From Platycnemis pennipes (lineage: Eukaryota; Arthropoda; Insecta; Odonata; Platycnemididae), in the NCBI GenBank assembly GCA_933228895.1, contig OW121856.1:16757805-16821804 (forward strand): DNA of 64,000 nt, in the 5' to 3' direction. Positions within the stretch are counted from its first letter, which is position 1, and each line of letters begins with the position of its first letter. This document shows positions 23,045 through 34,699 of the stretch, piece after piece. Below the pieces are notes generated by a model, which was not told where the DNA came from, searched no databases, and saw nothing but the letters and a program-made list of their open reading frames with translations. The position numbers and the translations under genes were made by a program.

Positions 23045-23590
23045 TAAATGATATTCGTCTAAGTAATACCGTGCGAGCCACCGCGAGGATGTGTGGCAGG
23101 TGGTGAATATCACCAAACATACACTACTTACATGCAACTATGGGATGCATTACTGCAACTTCATGGACACATGTTGGATTCAAGGGTCACGTGCTACTAG
23201 ATGGCTAGTAACACATCAATGGATCGATTACTTCTTAAAAAAACATTTTCGTGAATATTTGTATCGGTATTTTGCTATCATGACTGTATTAGCGATACTT
23301 AAGCATGGATCATGAACTTCAGACTACTCTAACCATTTTTTACCTACTTAACCCATTGCTATTTTGCGTATTGCGCTCTCTCAAAGTACGTGGGAAAAAT
23401 ACATTTTAAATCTTTCGGTACGGCAATTAATCTCCTAAACTTGTTTATCTGATCTAATCTAACATTCTGCAGGGGTCCTTAATATATATATCTTACGTCA
23501 TCTGTGAAGAAATCAGCTTCGAATTTACTTAAAGGGTTTCGTCTAAATTTTAACCTGCGCTCTAATAGTAATTCCCATCATAGTTATTTT
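23045..23590 (-). mobile_element. CR1/Jockey-like LINE fragment
   Basis: Has gtgcgagccaccgcgagg, tgtgtggcaggtggtgaa, then matches the longer copies through tcggtacggcaattaatctc and cttacgtcatctgtgaagaa. Minus-strand coding direction; no intact frame. Confidence 0.8.
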
Positions 23591-24029
23591 ATCCTTGTTA
23601 GTTGTCATAGATAGGATCTTAAATAGAATGGAAGGTCACTTTTCTTCATTGATAGGGAATTTTCAATGACATAGGTTTATCTTTCTCATTTTGCTCACTT
23701 CTTTTTAGGTGATAGTGAGAGGGATAGTAATCAATCTGCCTAGTCAATCTCAAATTTGCACTATTCGTGTTAATGCAGAAATTAAAATTTGGAGGCCAAC
23801 ATTTTTGTATTAAGATTCTCTGCCTTGAGTCCTTCCAACGACCGAGTGACATTCTGTACCCTAAGATGAGCATTTGAGCAAAATTGCACCATTAGAGTAA
23901 ATTTACAACTTAATTAGCATGTAGCAGTATCACTTTTGATGTTTTATCCCCACTAATACACGCGAAAGAATAATAAAACTACAAACTTCAGAAAGTAGAT
24001 ACAAAAGCCTAACTTTAAAGTGTCTAGTA
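23591..24029. other. No feature recognised
   Basis: AT-rich intron sequence. Confidence 0.5.
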
Positions 24030-24835
24030 TATTTCTCATGCTTAGAATTCTGAAGGGAATTGGAGTATCCTACAATGACCGAAGAATTATACGCAGTATG
24101 TGCAATAACCAAGTAGCTGTGATTTAATCTGGAGCCAGCTTTGAAAAGGCAAGAATAACGAAAGGAGTGAGACAAGGTTGTGCACTGTCTCCCGTAAATT
24201 TAACTGTTTATATCGAGAGAGCCATCAATGAAATCAAATAGAAGTCTTCTGGAGCAACTATTCACGGAGAAAAAATAATCATGCAGCGATTCTCTGATGA
24301 CATAGCATTCATAGCAGAGACAGAGAGGGACCTGAAAAAGATACTAATAACATGGAAAGGACAATGGCCAGATATCAGCTGAAGATAAATAAGAAGAAAT
24401 GTAAGATATTGGTGTGCAGCAAGAAAGAAGAGGCCAAAACCATTGTCAAACTAAGAAATCTGAAACTTGAAGAGGTAAAAGAGTTCTGTTACCTTGGAAG
24501 CTGAGGTCCTAACGATGGACGAAGCAAGAAAGAAATAGTAAGTAGAAAAGCCCAGGCAAAGAGGGCATTCTATTAAAAGAAGAATTTTAACTACAGCTGG
24601 AGATACAAGCGTAGAAGTAAGAGAAAAATTCATCAGAAAATACATCCGAAGCATTTTTCTTGATGAAGATTAAATGGATCGACCGAGTTGGTAACGAGGA
24701 AGTCCTAAGTATAGTGAGAGAAAAGAGAAGTCTGCTGACAACTCTAAAAGAAATGGGACAACCTAATCGGCCATATCTTGAAGCACGATGGCCTGATGAA
24801 GATTATCGTCGAGGGAAAAGTGAGAACATCTAGTT
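24030..24835 (+). mobile_element. RTE-like LINE reverse transcriptase fragment
   Basis: Plus strand with stops and frameshifts: LRILKGIGVSYNDRRIIRSM, then TKGVRQGCALSP (the RT G-x-x-QGxxLSP motif) at about 24165-24195, then RFSDDIAFIAETERDL (RT catalytic motif, normally xADD, here SDD) near 24290, then EEVKEFCYLGS near 24470 and SKKEIVSRKAQAKRAF. The end matches the C-terminal family at 57924. It is a dead copy lacking the endonuclease and 5' part. Confidence 0.88.
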
Positions 24836-24867
24836 CCTTTAAGGCCTCTAATATTCCGCAGGGAAAA

Positions 24868-24915
24868 TGACCCCTCGGTAGCTTAACTGGATAAAGCACA
24901 TGGCCGAATGGCAAA
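24868..24915 (+). mobile_element. Partial tRNA-like SINE head
   Basis: cctcggtagcttaactggat is nearly the same A-box region as in the SINE heads at 21168 and 21408. The B box is absent, so it is a truncated copy. Confidence 0.45.
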
Positions 24916-25371
24916 TTATTTTTTCTCTGTGGATTTTCTGCTAAACTGAATCTCGACGAGTCAGATATTTTTAAGCAATCGCTAAGACGGGTGTTGCAAT
25001 TTACCGATAGCTTGGTGAAGATTATCAAACTCATACGACTTTAGAGCCGATTCAGCCGAAATGATACGTGTTTTTAAGCCAATTCCTAACTACCGAAATT
25101 TTTATTAATCGGGTACCAAGTTGTTAAATAAATATTATCGATCGCATGGTATCGCATTTCTATTAAAAATATTGCATTTAAATTGCATTGCATTGAAAAT
25201 GCAATAATTTTAATCGAACAGTGCCCTATCAAACATGTTCGGTTGTATCTGGCAAACTATTTTTTTCCGTGTAATGTGTCTAATAATTAATGTTTATTGA
25301 ACGGTTTCCAGTATCAGATTGATATTAATGTAGGGTATTGTATTATATAATATCTATTGAAAAACATTGAG
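24916..25371. other. No feature recognised
   Basis: AT-rich intron sequence, including a run of overlapping attgcattt-type phrases near 25165-25205. Confidence 0.5.
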
Positions 25372-26432
25372 TCATATGCTGAGTGGCGTGAACAAGATTT
25401 AACTCTTCGGAAGGGGTGAATTTCTAGCAGCAGTTAGAGCCAATAACCTACAATTTTTGATTGAAATATTTATAACTTAGAACCGATATTTTAAACCATC
25501 TGAACCGCATACTTTCTTCTTTTAATATTTTGTCAACAAGCACTGTCTCAAGGTAACGGTAAATAGTGGGCAACGTGCGATTTACTAAAATATCTACCGT
25601 TCTAAAAGCATTCACTTTTCAATAATCATTTGCAGAATTTAGTCAAAAACATTATCTTCCGCTCATCACCCCAGCTATATTAAAATTTTTAACCATAGTT
25701 TAAATGATAAAAGTTTGAAATCGATATGATTAAAGGTTGACAAATCTTCACGAGAGTTAACTACGCATTGGCGTTCGGTCCCTGTGAGGTGGCTATTAGA
25801 ATGATGTTGACACGGTTGAAAACACTGTCAGGGTAGACAGCGGGAATCAAGCTAATCCAATATCCTCTCAACCATTCGAATAAGTCAAGTGAGATAATCA
25901 ATCCGGGGCTTGGAGTTGATTAGGGTCGGAGGGTGGGGTGTCGTACCCGGCAGCGAGAAAACTCATCGCGAAGAGGAGAGAATGGTCGCTGATTGGAGGA
26001 TAGGCGGTGAGTGGGATTTGAATTCCTAGCGACGTGACGAAACGTTAAAGGTGCGAAAGTGAATGAAGAAGGAATGTGGCACCATTGAGACATCGGCTGA
26101 GTGGCGTGAATAAGTTTTAACTCTTAGGAAGGGGTGAATTACTAGCAGCAGCTAGAACCAAGAACCAACAATTTTTTGTTGAAATGTTTATAACGTAGAA
26201 CCAATATTTTAAACCTACTGAATCGCATACTTTCTTCTTTTAATATTTTGTCAACAAACACTATCTCAAGGTAACAGTAAATAGAGTTCAAGGTGTGATC
26301 TACTAATATATTTACCGCGCTGAAAGCATTCAGTTTTCAATAACCATTTGCAGAATTTAGTCAAAAACATTATCTTCCGCTCATCACCCTAGCATATGAA
26401 ATTATATTAAAATTTTTAACCACAGTTTAAAT
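25372..26432 (+). repeat. ~335-bp direct repeat pair around a GC-richer spacer
   Basis: 25385-25710 and 26097-26432 are direct repeats (ctgagtggcgtgaa at each start, tttaaatgataa at each end) with scattered differences. The 380-base spacer is distinctly less AT-rich and has no recognised coding sequence. It could be a simple tandem duplication or a short LTR-type (TRIM) element; the repeats do not begin TG and end CA, which argues against LTRs. Confidence 0.8.
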
Positions 26433-27212
26433 GATAATTAATTGTAATTATATCATTATCGGTCAGCAGTCCTAAATAATAAGCAATAGTTGGTTTGTAG
26501 TAACCCTCCACCCGATTATTCTATCGGGCAACCATTTCATGTTAACGTAATTCCTCTCCTTTACATGCTTCAAAAATCTTGATGAAAAGAAGAGTGGAGT
26601 AGCTGTAACTCCTCAGGATAATAATGTGGTGGTTTACCCTTGCCTTCCACATCGCTGTAGTACTACAGTCGTTAAATTAAATGTTACCACAGTCTCCTCC
26701 GGGCAATGGGAAGCGTAATTGTCGGCGGCCTCCGTCGCCAAGTCACGGCATCTTCACAGGTTTCTGTATTATTTAGAGGCCTACATTACCCAGGGATAGA
26801 CCAATACCCCCTCGGAATGCCGTCGCTTTTGTTCACGACTGCAAATTCGACGAGTAAACTCGTCATAGAGGTTACCAGTGAACCTCTATGTCTACACCAT
26901 CTGTAACCCGGTGGACGCACTCGTTGGCTTTAAACTCAACCGCGAACTGGCATTATAATGAAAATTAATCCTGAGATTGGAATTGCTTTGCTGTTAACTC
27001 GATACTTTAATGTTCTAAAAGCTTCATTTTAGCACATTCCATTTCAGGCTAAATTTAGTGATCGAGACATAGTGCGAGCTCATTATTCAGTAACTGATAT
27101 TAATATATACTGGGATGAAGAGTGTCATCAGCATGCAAACTTTTCACCGAAATTGATAATATCATCGAATTTGATAATATACTATCGATGTTATTTACTT
27201 ATTCAATATAAA
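26433..27212. other. Dispersed repeat pieces, otherwise unassigned
   Basis: 26538-26565 resembles the antisense 3' end of the RTE-like LINE. 26605-26650 (ataatgtggtggtttaccct) matches a phrase at 50850-50885 (ataatactgtggtggtttcc). The block 26695-26930 is GC-richer with an open frame of no known family. Confidence 0.4.
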
Positions 27213-27730
27213 GCAGCTTTTACACGTAGCAGTTGGCTGCTATGGCAGTTGCAGATTCACGACATTTCTATATCGCTACTGCTATGATTCGTCTGCAACA
27301 ACTTCTATGCAGCTTAAAGCCGATATTCAGGCGTTGTCATGACAAGTAAAAAGCGTTTTATTTCAATGTTTGATGCTTAACTTTTTATGAAATTCTTCAA
27401 GCAATAAATTCCATTGACGAACACCTTTTTTTTCAATTCTTTAAAGAGTGGAATCTCCCCTTTTGGGAGGGATATCCTTGCTATTATGTCCAAATTCCGT
27501 CGTGTATTGCTTTCCGTTGGCGATTGTTTCGATTGTGTTGGATGCACTTCCGCTGGAAAGTAGACGGGCTTCAACTTTGCTAATAGCTCGAACTAGAATC
27601 GATAGTGTCGACATGTGTCCAGTATCGACCTGAACTCGCAACGCAGTTGCTATTTACACATGCGAGTGGGGCTTAATAGTTGTTAGCAGTTGACTGTCAT
27701 AGCAGTCAACTGCTATGTGTAAACGCACCT
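27213..27730. mobile_element. MITE with ~45-bp inverted ends
   Basis: Left end cttttacacgtagcagttgg and right end (reverse complement) cgtttacacatagcagttga are inverted; subterminal gctgctatggcagttg is itself palindromic. The interior has open frames on both strands without recognisable motifs. Confidence 0.75.
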
Positions 27731-28599
27731 TAAACCTTATATCATTCCTTGATCTACGTTTGCGTTGACTCCATGCTCTGTGCTATCGTTCTATATTATT
27801 TTTATTAGTAAAAAGCGTTTGGTAGATTCGTAGTACCTACCAATCGAACACGTATAGAGGATATTTTTGGGAATGTGTGGTTCCGAGAAAAAAAACCCAA
27901 ATCCTGTGGGAAGCGTAGTGAGGATCGTTTTGTGGTCGAAGCTGTCTTCGACCCGTAAACTTAACCATGTTACGAATTCGCCCTCCCTTCGAACACAATG
28001 GAAGTCAATATGGAAATGCCAGTAACGAGGAGTGTGTCCAGGATTTCATTAAAGTGCAAACAAGCGTGATAAGCGACCTCCCTGTTGCGAGTATTTCCAC
28101 CTCCACCTTCCGCTGGACCTTAGTGTGACATCCCTCTTGTATATAGCACTATATAGAGAGAATTAGGCGTTCAGAGGCTGAGGATCACCTTTCTGTTTTG
28201 TTACTTCAGAAAGTATTGTCGGTGGAATCATCGTGTTTGAAGTTGTAGTCAGATGGTTTAGGCTATTTGGTCTTGAACTTTACTACCACATGCTTTCTCG
28301 TAGCACAGTTTAGATATTCATGGGGGTCATGTGCTGCAAGATGGACGTTAAATGACTTTATATTTTTTTTTAATGTAATACATAAGGACTTATTCAATTA
28401 TGCTATTATGTAAAATTATTGTATATTTTTGCCTTCACTTTATTGATACCAGGCATATATATTTTATTAAACTACCACTGATTCGAATTGCATTATTTCT
28501 CTGTGGACAATGAAACTTATAACTTAAAACCACACAAATAGTTTTGGGGCGGGGTAAGAATGAAAAGTATTTCTATTTTTGATCTTTATATATCATGAT
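27731..28599. other. No gene recognised
   Basis: AT-rich apart from a moderate stretch at 27880-28130 with a ggtcgaagctgtcttcgacc hairpin near 27932. Nothing assignable. Confidence 0.5.
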
Positions 28600-29015
28600 A
28601 GATATTCGAGATCACAATCAACTTGACATAGTTGATGCTGTGAATCAATGTAAAGGAATTATTTTACCATACCATAATCTGCAATAGCATGTTTCTAACA
28701 TAAAATATGTGTAGTAAGTCATAAAGATAATAAGTATTAATTCTTGGTTGAAACTATCGGAAATGAATCGCGAGAATTTCGGGAATGGTATCCCTTTGAA
28801 GTGACCAGCAACGGCCACGAAACATCAGGTATCACACCTGGTAATAGTACACGGGGTACACCCTAAAAACAAATATATACATAATAAGTATTCACCATCA
28901 AAATCAACTAGACTTTGTTAATGCTCTGAATTGATGTAAAGGAAGAATTATACCATATCATAATCTACCATACCATACTTCTACCATAAAGTATGTCTGG
29001 TTAGTTGGTGGTAGG
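28600..29015 (+). repeat. Diverged direct repeat pair
   Basis: 28607-28720 and 28898-29010 share the order caatcaact/caactagac, gatgctgtgaa/aatgctctgaa, tgatgtaaaggaa, taccatatcataatct and a final ataaagtatg-type phrase. A duplication of about 290-base period. Confidence 0.6.
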
Positions 29016-29139
29016 TTCAATTTCTTTGCCAAAGATATGAATTTGTAAGAAAATATTGAGAAAAAAGGATGAAAGCTAGCATGTGTGTATCACCTATCGT
29101 TATCAGCCGTTTTATCTAAGCGTGGCCTTTGAACTGATA

Positions 29140-29600
29140 CCAATATGTATGGATACCGCCCGGCTGCCGTCACTTTTCCAAAATTCTCCGTCGTTTCAGA
29201 TTCAGACAGTAAAATCAAGCGCCTCTTTCAACTGCCAAGTTACCCAAAGCCCGGATTTCGATGCCGCCGTTCCCCGACCGTAACCGGCCCACTCAACCCT
29301 CCTTCCATCCCTATCCCCTTCCCGGGTTCCCCAATACAAATTCAATCTCCGCCAATCAGCGCACAGCGGCCCACTCCATTCCTTCTTCTCCTCGACCAAA
29401 CTCTCTCTCTCGGCAACCCTCTGGACCACTGCCATCCATCGGTTTTCATTGTGACCACGAGCGGGACCATCCGAGAGAACAAGGGAGTCATCTCGCATAC
29501 CATTCATCCCGATCCAAACAGGATCGTGCCTTTTAAACCGTCTCTCGTAAGAGACGGACTGAGTCTGACGTCACGTGACGTGTAGTAATGTTTCCCTTTC
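29140..29600 (+). other. GC-rich block with 146-codon open frame, function unknown
   Basis: A plus-strand frame (29145-29585) encodes a Pro/Ser-rich peptide with no recognised domain. A second plus frame and a minus frame are also open, so openness follows from composition. The block ends with a small ctctcgtaagagac palindrome and tgacgtcacgtgacg, which contains a CRE-like TGACGTCA and an E-box CACGTG. It abuts a Penelope-like element and could be part of it, or an independent regulatory island. Confidence 0.35.
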
Positions 29601-29723
29601 GCCGAAGATCTATATGGCCTCAGACTACCTGTTCAATGCATTAATTTTTCAATTTTGAATTACCCACACTTCTAGTTGTCACTTTCGGTGGCTGCTGCGT
29701 CACAGGCATTGTCGTTCTCCAAG

Positions 29724-29763
29724 CTTTCATACCCGTTGCAGGGCACGTCATCAGGGAAATAAT
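29724..29763 (-). ncRNA. Hammerhead-like motif H (best formed)
   Basis: Minus strand: five-base stem I (UUUCC with GGAGA, one G-U), CUGAUGA (complement of 29748-29754), one extra C, six-base stem II GUGCCC/GGGUAU, GAAA, stem III AGCU, and U as presumed cleavage base. Stem III uses G-C where other copies use C-G, a compensatory change that supports real pairing. It lies in the left terminal repeat of the PLE. Confidence 0.6.
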
Positions 29764-29778
29764 TATCGAGAAGCAAAT

Positions 29779-30281
29779 ATGCTGCTATTTATGTCACCCA
29801 AATACAACCGGACGAAACCGAAAGGATATGCTATGATTCCCTACGTTGCCGGATCTTCCGAACGCATTTCCCGCATACTTGGGAAAGCGGGCATAGAGAC
29901 GTGGTTCGGCACGTTGACAAGAACCAAAGACATATTACCATCCGCGAAGGACCGGCTTCACTCTCTTCACACAGAAGGAGTTTACGAAATACCGTGCACT
30001 TGCGGTAAAGTGTACATAGGGCAAAGCGGAAGGTCGGTGGCGTGCCGATTAAAGGAACATCGGAGAGCGATCCTGCGCGGCAACAGAAAAGAATCGGCGG
30101 TTGCAGACCACGCCCTTTCGGGAGAGGACCACCGGATCTTGACCGAGGAGACGAAGGTCATCTTGAGGGAAAAATCATACTTTCCTCGTTTAATTTGCCG
30201 TCGAAATTGAGAAGAGGCCGCAAAACTTCAACAGAGACGACGGCATTCGACTCAACGCGGTCTGGAAGAAACTCTTTCTAG
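29779..30281 (+). pseudogene. PLE GIY-YIG endonuclease domain, frameshifted at the end
   Basis: The frame 29779-30210 encodes IPYVAGSSERISRILGKAG, then GVYEIPCTCGKVYIGQSGR and CRLKEHRRAI. GVY and YIG are the paired GIY-YIG strands, and CRLKEH holds the conserved Arg. Near 30190 a frameshift moves the expected tail (EAIEI- and NFNRDDGIRLN-like, ending AVWKKLF) into another frame up to about 30281. No RT motif precedes it. Confidence 0.85.
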
Positions 30282-30608
30282 GTGAACGACCCGCACCACT
30301 CACTGACGTCAGCAGCGGGGGGGGGGCGGTTAAAGAGAACGGCAACCAGCCAAGGCCAAGAGACAGAGGGAGGGGGGACACGGCACCCCCCATAAATAGC
30401 AGTATCTTTGCTTCTCGATAATTATTTCCCTGCAGCGGGTATGAAAGCTTGGAGAACGACAATGCCTGTGACGCAGCAGCCACCGAAAGTGACAACTGGA
30501 CATCATCCACGCTGCGAAAACCTACGATCAGCTATTACCTACACTTCTACTTTCTCGTTTGCAGAACTGGTGTTGTGTCGTTTCCATGGCAACCGCTTAT
30601 TCTCTAAA

Positions 30609-31320
30609 GGCCGTTTTACACGGTCATTGATACTGCGCAGGCTGTTGCGAGAACACTTGCACAAGAAATATTGCACCGTGTATAGTGACGACTTGCGAGG
30701 ACAGGCAGCGCCACAGCGCGAACGCTTGCGAGCAAATTAGAACATGTTCTAATCTGATACATGTGTTCGCGAAAGTTTGAAGTTAATTTTTCTCACTAGA
30801 TGGTGCAGATGTAGCGGCAACGAACTGCCTGGGGAATTACAGCAATTAAATAGGTTGTTGACGATTGAGTTGGGTGTTTTTGTTTGCACTCAACTCCTTT
30901 GGTAGTGAATAAAGTTCTGTAATGACGAGCTGGGCGATTAATTTCGTGGAAGCTTAAATTTCGTTCGTAAAGGAAGAACTCGTTACCTTGGCTCACAGCC
31001 GTTCGTATGTGGTGCAAATTTTGGGCAAGGGTCTCCACTGGAACTATGGATTTAAAACATATTTTAAAGTGGTGATAATTCATCGCATCTTTCACGTCTA
31101 ATTAATTACTACTTAACAGAACTTAACGTTATGCGATATATTGACGGTATTACCGCTACTGAATGGTATATTGCCACTGGCATAATGCACAGACGATTGC
31201 ACCGTGTAAAGCTGTCAAGCAAGCGTCCTCGCAATTCTCTACGTCACGGGCTATCGCAGGTGACTGCCCAAACGAAATGAAAATCAACTTGTGCAGTTTC
31301 AATTACCGTGTAAAACGGCC
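30609..31320. mobile_element. Inverted-repeat element, ends GGCCGTTTTACACGG
   Basis: Left end ggccgttttacacggtcatt and right end (reverse complement) ggccgttttacacggtaatt match, with partial pairing for about 35 bases and further subterminal inverted phrases (cttgcgaggac / gtcctcgcaa). About 710 bases, no transposase motif, so a non-autonomous DNA element. No clear target duplication directly at the ends. Confidence 0.8.
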
Positions 31321-31339
31321 GTAAAACAATGCATCATAA

Positions 31340-32560
31340 TTCTCTAAAGGGGATGCCTTGTCGTTGAAGCCATATCTCCCCTCTCTTCATTGCTTTTTTC
31401 TTCATATTTCTATATGACTGCAGGTCCAATTTCGTGAATATCATTTTAAAGTAAGAAGTTCTTGGACGCCCTCTTGGTTTTCCTCCCAAGTACTCTTCCC
31501 TCAAAATAATTGGTCAAAAACTGTTGTGCCTTAATATATGTCCCAATCGCTTCGCTCTCCTTTCCTTAATTTTATTTAAGAGTAACCTCTTCTCTTTCAT
31601 TAAAGCAACCACTTTGTCATTAGGTTTTCTCTCTATCCAGCTCGTCATTCTACATCTCCTCCTTGTCCACATTTTTTGCTTCTGGTTTCTTATACTTCAC
31701 TTTTCCGATTGTCCATGTCTCACACCCCTAAGTTAATACACTCGGTACAAGTGCTTTAGCAAAATTTACTCTTGCTTCTATACTTAGGTTAGTTATGGAA
31801 AAATGTCGGTCAAAATCGATTTTTCGAGCAATCGATTTTTAATCGAAATGAAAAGCTCGACTTTTCAGCAAAAATCGAAATTTGAACCAAAATATCGATT
31901 AATCGAAAAAATCTTCGGTTCATTTTTGAAAAAAATGCAGTTGGTACAAAAATATGTTTATTATTCATTTGAAAACGCTCATAATACATATTTGAATAAT
32001 ATAAAAAATCCCTAAAAATGTACTTCGAAAACATTCTTGAATTATTAGTTGTAAAAATTTACAATTTACTTTAGTGTGGGTCACCGCTTGGAACCATTCG
32101 GCTTCACTAAAATTTTTAAGAAAAATAAACTGATCGAGATGCTATCTTGATGATCTAGGGCGTGCCTTTCCAATTTACCGGCCTTAGAGAAAAGTGTTTC
32201 ACATGGGACGGGTGGCCTGTTGGGGGATTGCCTAACTTCTACTGGCATCTACTTCTAACAAGAAGTGACCTCAGTGGCTGTTCATTGAGGACCTCTACTG
32301 ACTACTACGCGCTGCTGAGATCAAACGAAATGGTCAAGATTGAAGTTGAAAAATCGAGTTTGGATCGGAACTCGAAGATCATGGCTCGATCTCGATTTCC
32401 TCGATCTTTGACTATTAAAACTCGATTTTCGATTTTAATCGAAATCGATTTTTCCATCACTAACTTAGGTGCCCTTGTACAACTGTCAAATATATCTACG
32501 AGGTATCTTAGAATTGTTCTGGCTCAATAACGACCAGGTACGCTGAAATGACAAACGGTG
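31340..32560 (-). mobile_element. RTE-like LINE C-terminal fragment interrupted by a hAT MITE
   Basis: Minus-strand remnants across 31340-31789 and, after the insertion, 32463-32560 include KIYLTVVQGHL, LTYGCETWTI-like and GRPRTSYFK-like stretches and a closing RQGIP-type phrase, broken by stops. The -YG-E-WT- pattern is shared with the C-termini at 57924 and 35991, but this belongs to a more distant family. Confidence 0.65.
31790..32462. mobile_element. hAT-type MITE with perfect 8-bp target duplication
   Basis: Ends TAGTTATGGAAAAA and (reverse complement of the right) TAGTGATGGAAAAA followed by many atcgattt phrases. The flanking ACTTAGGT occurs at 31782-31789 and 32463-32470, an exact 8-bp duplication typical of hAT. 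Its removal restores a continuous LINE remnant. No transposase is visible in the 673 bases. Confidence 0.92.
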
Positions 32561-33318
32561 ATGAATTATTGGTGGAAAACTAAAATTTAAGCATAAGAGT
32601 GAATGGAGTAGAATTCTATTGATCGTCTGCCAGCAACTTATAGTTCTAAATTCTTCTTAAATTCATATTGCAAATGACGCTAGTCCAAGCCATTGCTAAG
32701 TCCAAGTCATATACATGTAATTGTTATTGCTTGCAATAATATTTCCTGACACATAGGTTGCTTTTTGAGCCTGGATAAACCCAGACGCCGGAATTAAATG
32801 ATTGTATCAGCCAATTAGAAGTCCAGACGTCGCAGAAGCGTAAATAAAGAAATGTATACACATTTTTGAATGCCATGGCTCTGTATTACCTCTATGTTTA
32901 GGGCTGATTTTCTATTGTACTCTATCATTGATGGATTATAAAATAAATGATGACAATAAAATAATATTTTTTGTTTTGGATTTCTAGGGTTAGGGCACCT
33001 TCTTATTCAGTCCGTGAAAGTAAAGGTCAACTCGTTTCAACACCTTAATGTGTCCTCTAATTCGCTTTGAGGGCAAGTGATGCATTATCAGATGAATAGC
33101 CTCATAATCCCCACAAACCCCTGTGAACAACATATTTGGAAACGATTAAACATGTTTGAGCATACTTATTTGGATTACGAATCCATTAAGATGTTTGGGA
33201 ATATTCTTTATGGTGCAAGACGATGGCATATTAAGGCCAAATGATCGAAAAAAGTATGCAGCGATTAAATATCTGTTCATGAATTCTATGATTGTTTAAT
33301 TGATCTTCTTAGTAAAAT
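32561..33318. other. No feature recognised
   Basis: AT-rich intron sequence. Confidence 0.5.
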
Positions 33319-33817
33319 GGGTTCGTTTACCATGTTTTTCATTACCGAATCTGATAGAGTTTGTAAAAAAAAGTCCAGTATTTTCCGTTTTCTGATCCGT
33401 CCATTATTTATCGAATTATAAGTGGTGAAAAACTGATGTTTTTAACCCTTTCGAAAAAGTGGGCGTTGTGCAACCTCAGACGTGTTCGACTTCGTTCAAT
33501 CACAACTGAGCCCGCGAAACTACTTTGCCTTATCACAGTGGGGGGGGGGTTACAGATGACTCTGCCAATAGGAGCAGTTACGACAGCATCTGTGCGAGCA
33601 GAGCTTCCGAGAACCCTCCTCCATTCACTTCCCTTCCCCTAAAAACAGTCAAGGATGGGAGGAAAATGACGTCAATGATATCAAAACAGCTCCTTCGGAG
33701 GGCGTCACCTTTTATTTATGAGTGAATGGTTGTGGTTAGAAGATTTATTTCTTTTTTCGTTTCCAGCTAACGATTTCGTACACAAAATAACAATTTCGGT
33801 TCCGTGTAAACACCCCC
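33319..33817 (+). mobile_element. MITE-A copy
   Basis: Starts gggttcgtttacc and ends gtgtaaacaccccc, an imperfect inverted pair. The body, about 80 percent by eye, matches 49345-49900 in the same order: accgaatctgat, cctttcgaaaaagtgggcg, the ggggggggg run, ctgtgcgagca, cctcccttcccct-like and aacgatttcg. Non-coding and non-autonomous. Confidence 0.85.
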
Positions 33818-34699
33818 ATTATCTTCTGGAAAATAGAGTTTGCGTGAAATATTGATTCATTTGAAACTTATTGATTAATTGAGTAGGTGGTTGGGAAATG
33901 AGAGCGAAATAATACGCGATGTAAGAAATTAGAGTTTTTTATCGGACAAAGGTACCGTTGAACTACCTATGTTTTTTAATGATTTAAAATAGGTAGTGTT
34001 CGAGTGGATAAATACTGTTGGTACAAATTTACAAACACTTTAACTTCGTATATTTTCTCCGTCTATAATCAAAGTGTAGACGGTGATAGGCAATGCTACT
34101 TTAAATTACTGATAGTGGAAGAGAAAAAAAAAAGGAATTTGGATGTGACCTCAGGGAGGCGGATAAAAGCCCTTTTAAAGTTGGCCGGCAACCCTCGTCT
34201 CCGAACTTTTATGGAGTGCGGCGATTGTCGCCGCTCCTTTCCTCTGCATCCAGCCTGCCCCTGCTCCCCGCACGCAGGCAATTGAAATGGAAATGAGGGT
34301 CCCTTTTTGCCGCTCCTGAGGAATGACTCGGGATACTGGAATCAGCACCCAAAACAACTCTATGTTCGGGTGGAACTCCGCCAGCCCGAACGTTGGCATG
34401 ACTACGGAAGCAGCATTTGCTCAATCTTAAAGAGCCTACCTATCTATTCACCAAATTTTCGGATTCAGCCTAACCTGCTCAATATATTTTTCCCCATTAA
34501 TGTCTCTCATCTGGGATAATTTCAGTAATCATTGACCCGGGAAGAGATTAATTAATTTTAAAATAATTTAATTGTAGGTTGCAGTATCTACTGACAAACG
34601 GCATCCGGGAACAAATATGATTTTTAATCTATAGATTATCTGTTTAAGCAAAGAATATCACATGGACTGACTTAACAGTGACATTCACGCTTGAAAATT
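33818..34699. other. Unassigned; GC-rich block at about 34140-34420
   Basis: AT-rich flanks with a GC-rich centre that includes a gcggcgattgtcgccgc palindrome near 34217. Frames are open on both strands but no family is recognised. Confidence 0.4.

Larger units (their letters stand above)
29674..30497 (+). mobile_element. Truncated Penelope-like element with inverted terminal repeats
   Basis: Inverted repeats 29674-29793 and 30391-30497 flank a GIY-YIG endonuclease reading frame. The right repeat lacks about 15 bases in the middle (the hammerhead-like core and part of stem II). The reverse transcriptase domain is absent, so this is a 5'-truncated copy. PLEs are known to carry a C-terminal GIY-YIG nuclease and terminal repeats with hammerhead motifs, which fits well. 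Confidence 0.85.

Noticed and set aside
25385..26432. LTR retrotransposon
   Set aside because: The direct repeats lack TG...CA ends and no primer-binding site, gag or pol sequence is visible.
29145..29585. 146-codon plus-strand open frame
   Set aside because: Other frames in the same GC-rich block are also open, no domain is recognisable, and it abuts a transposon.
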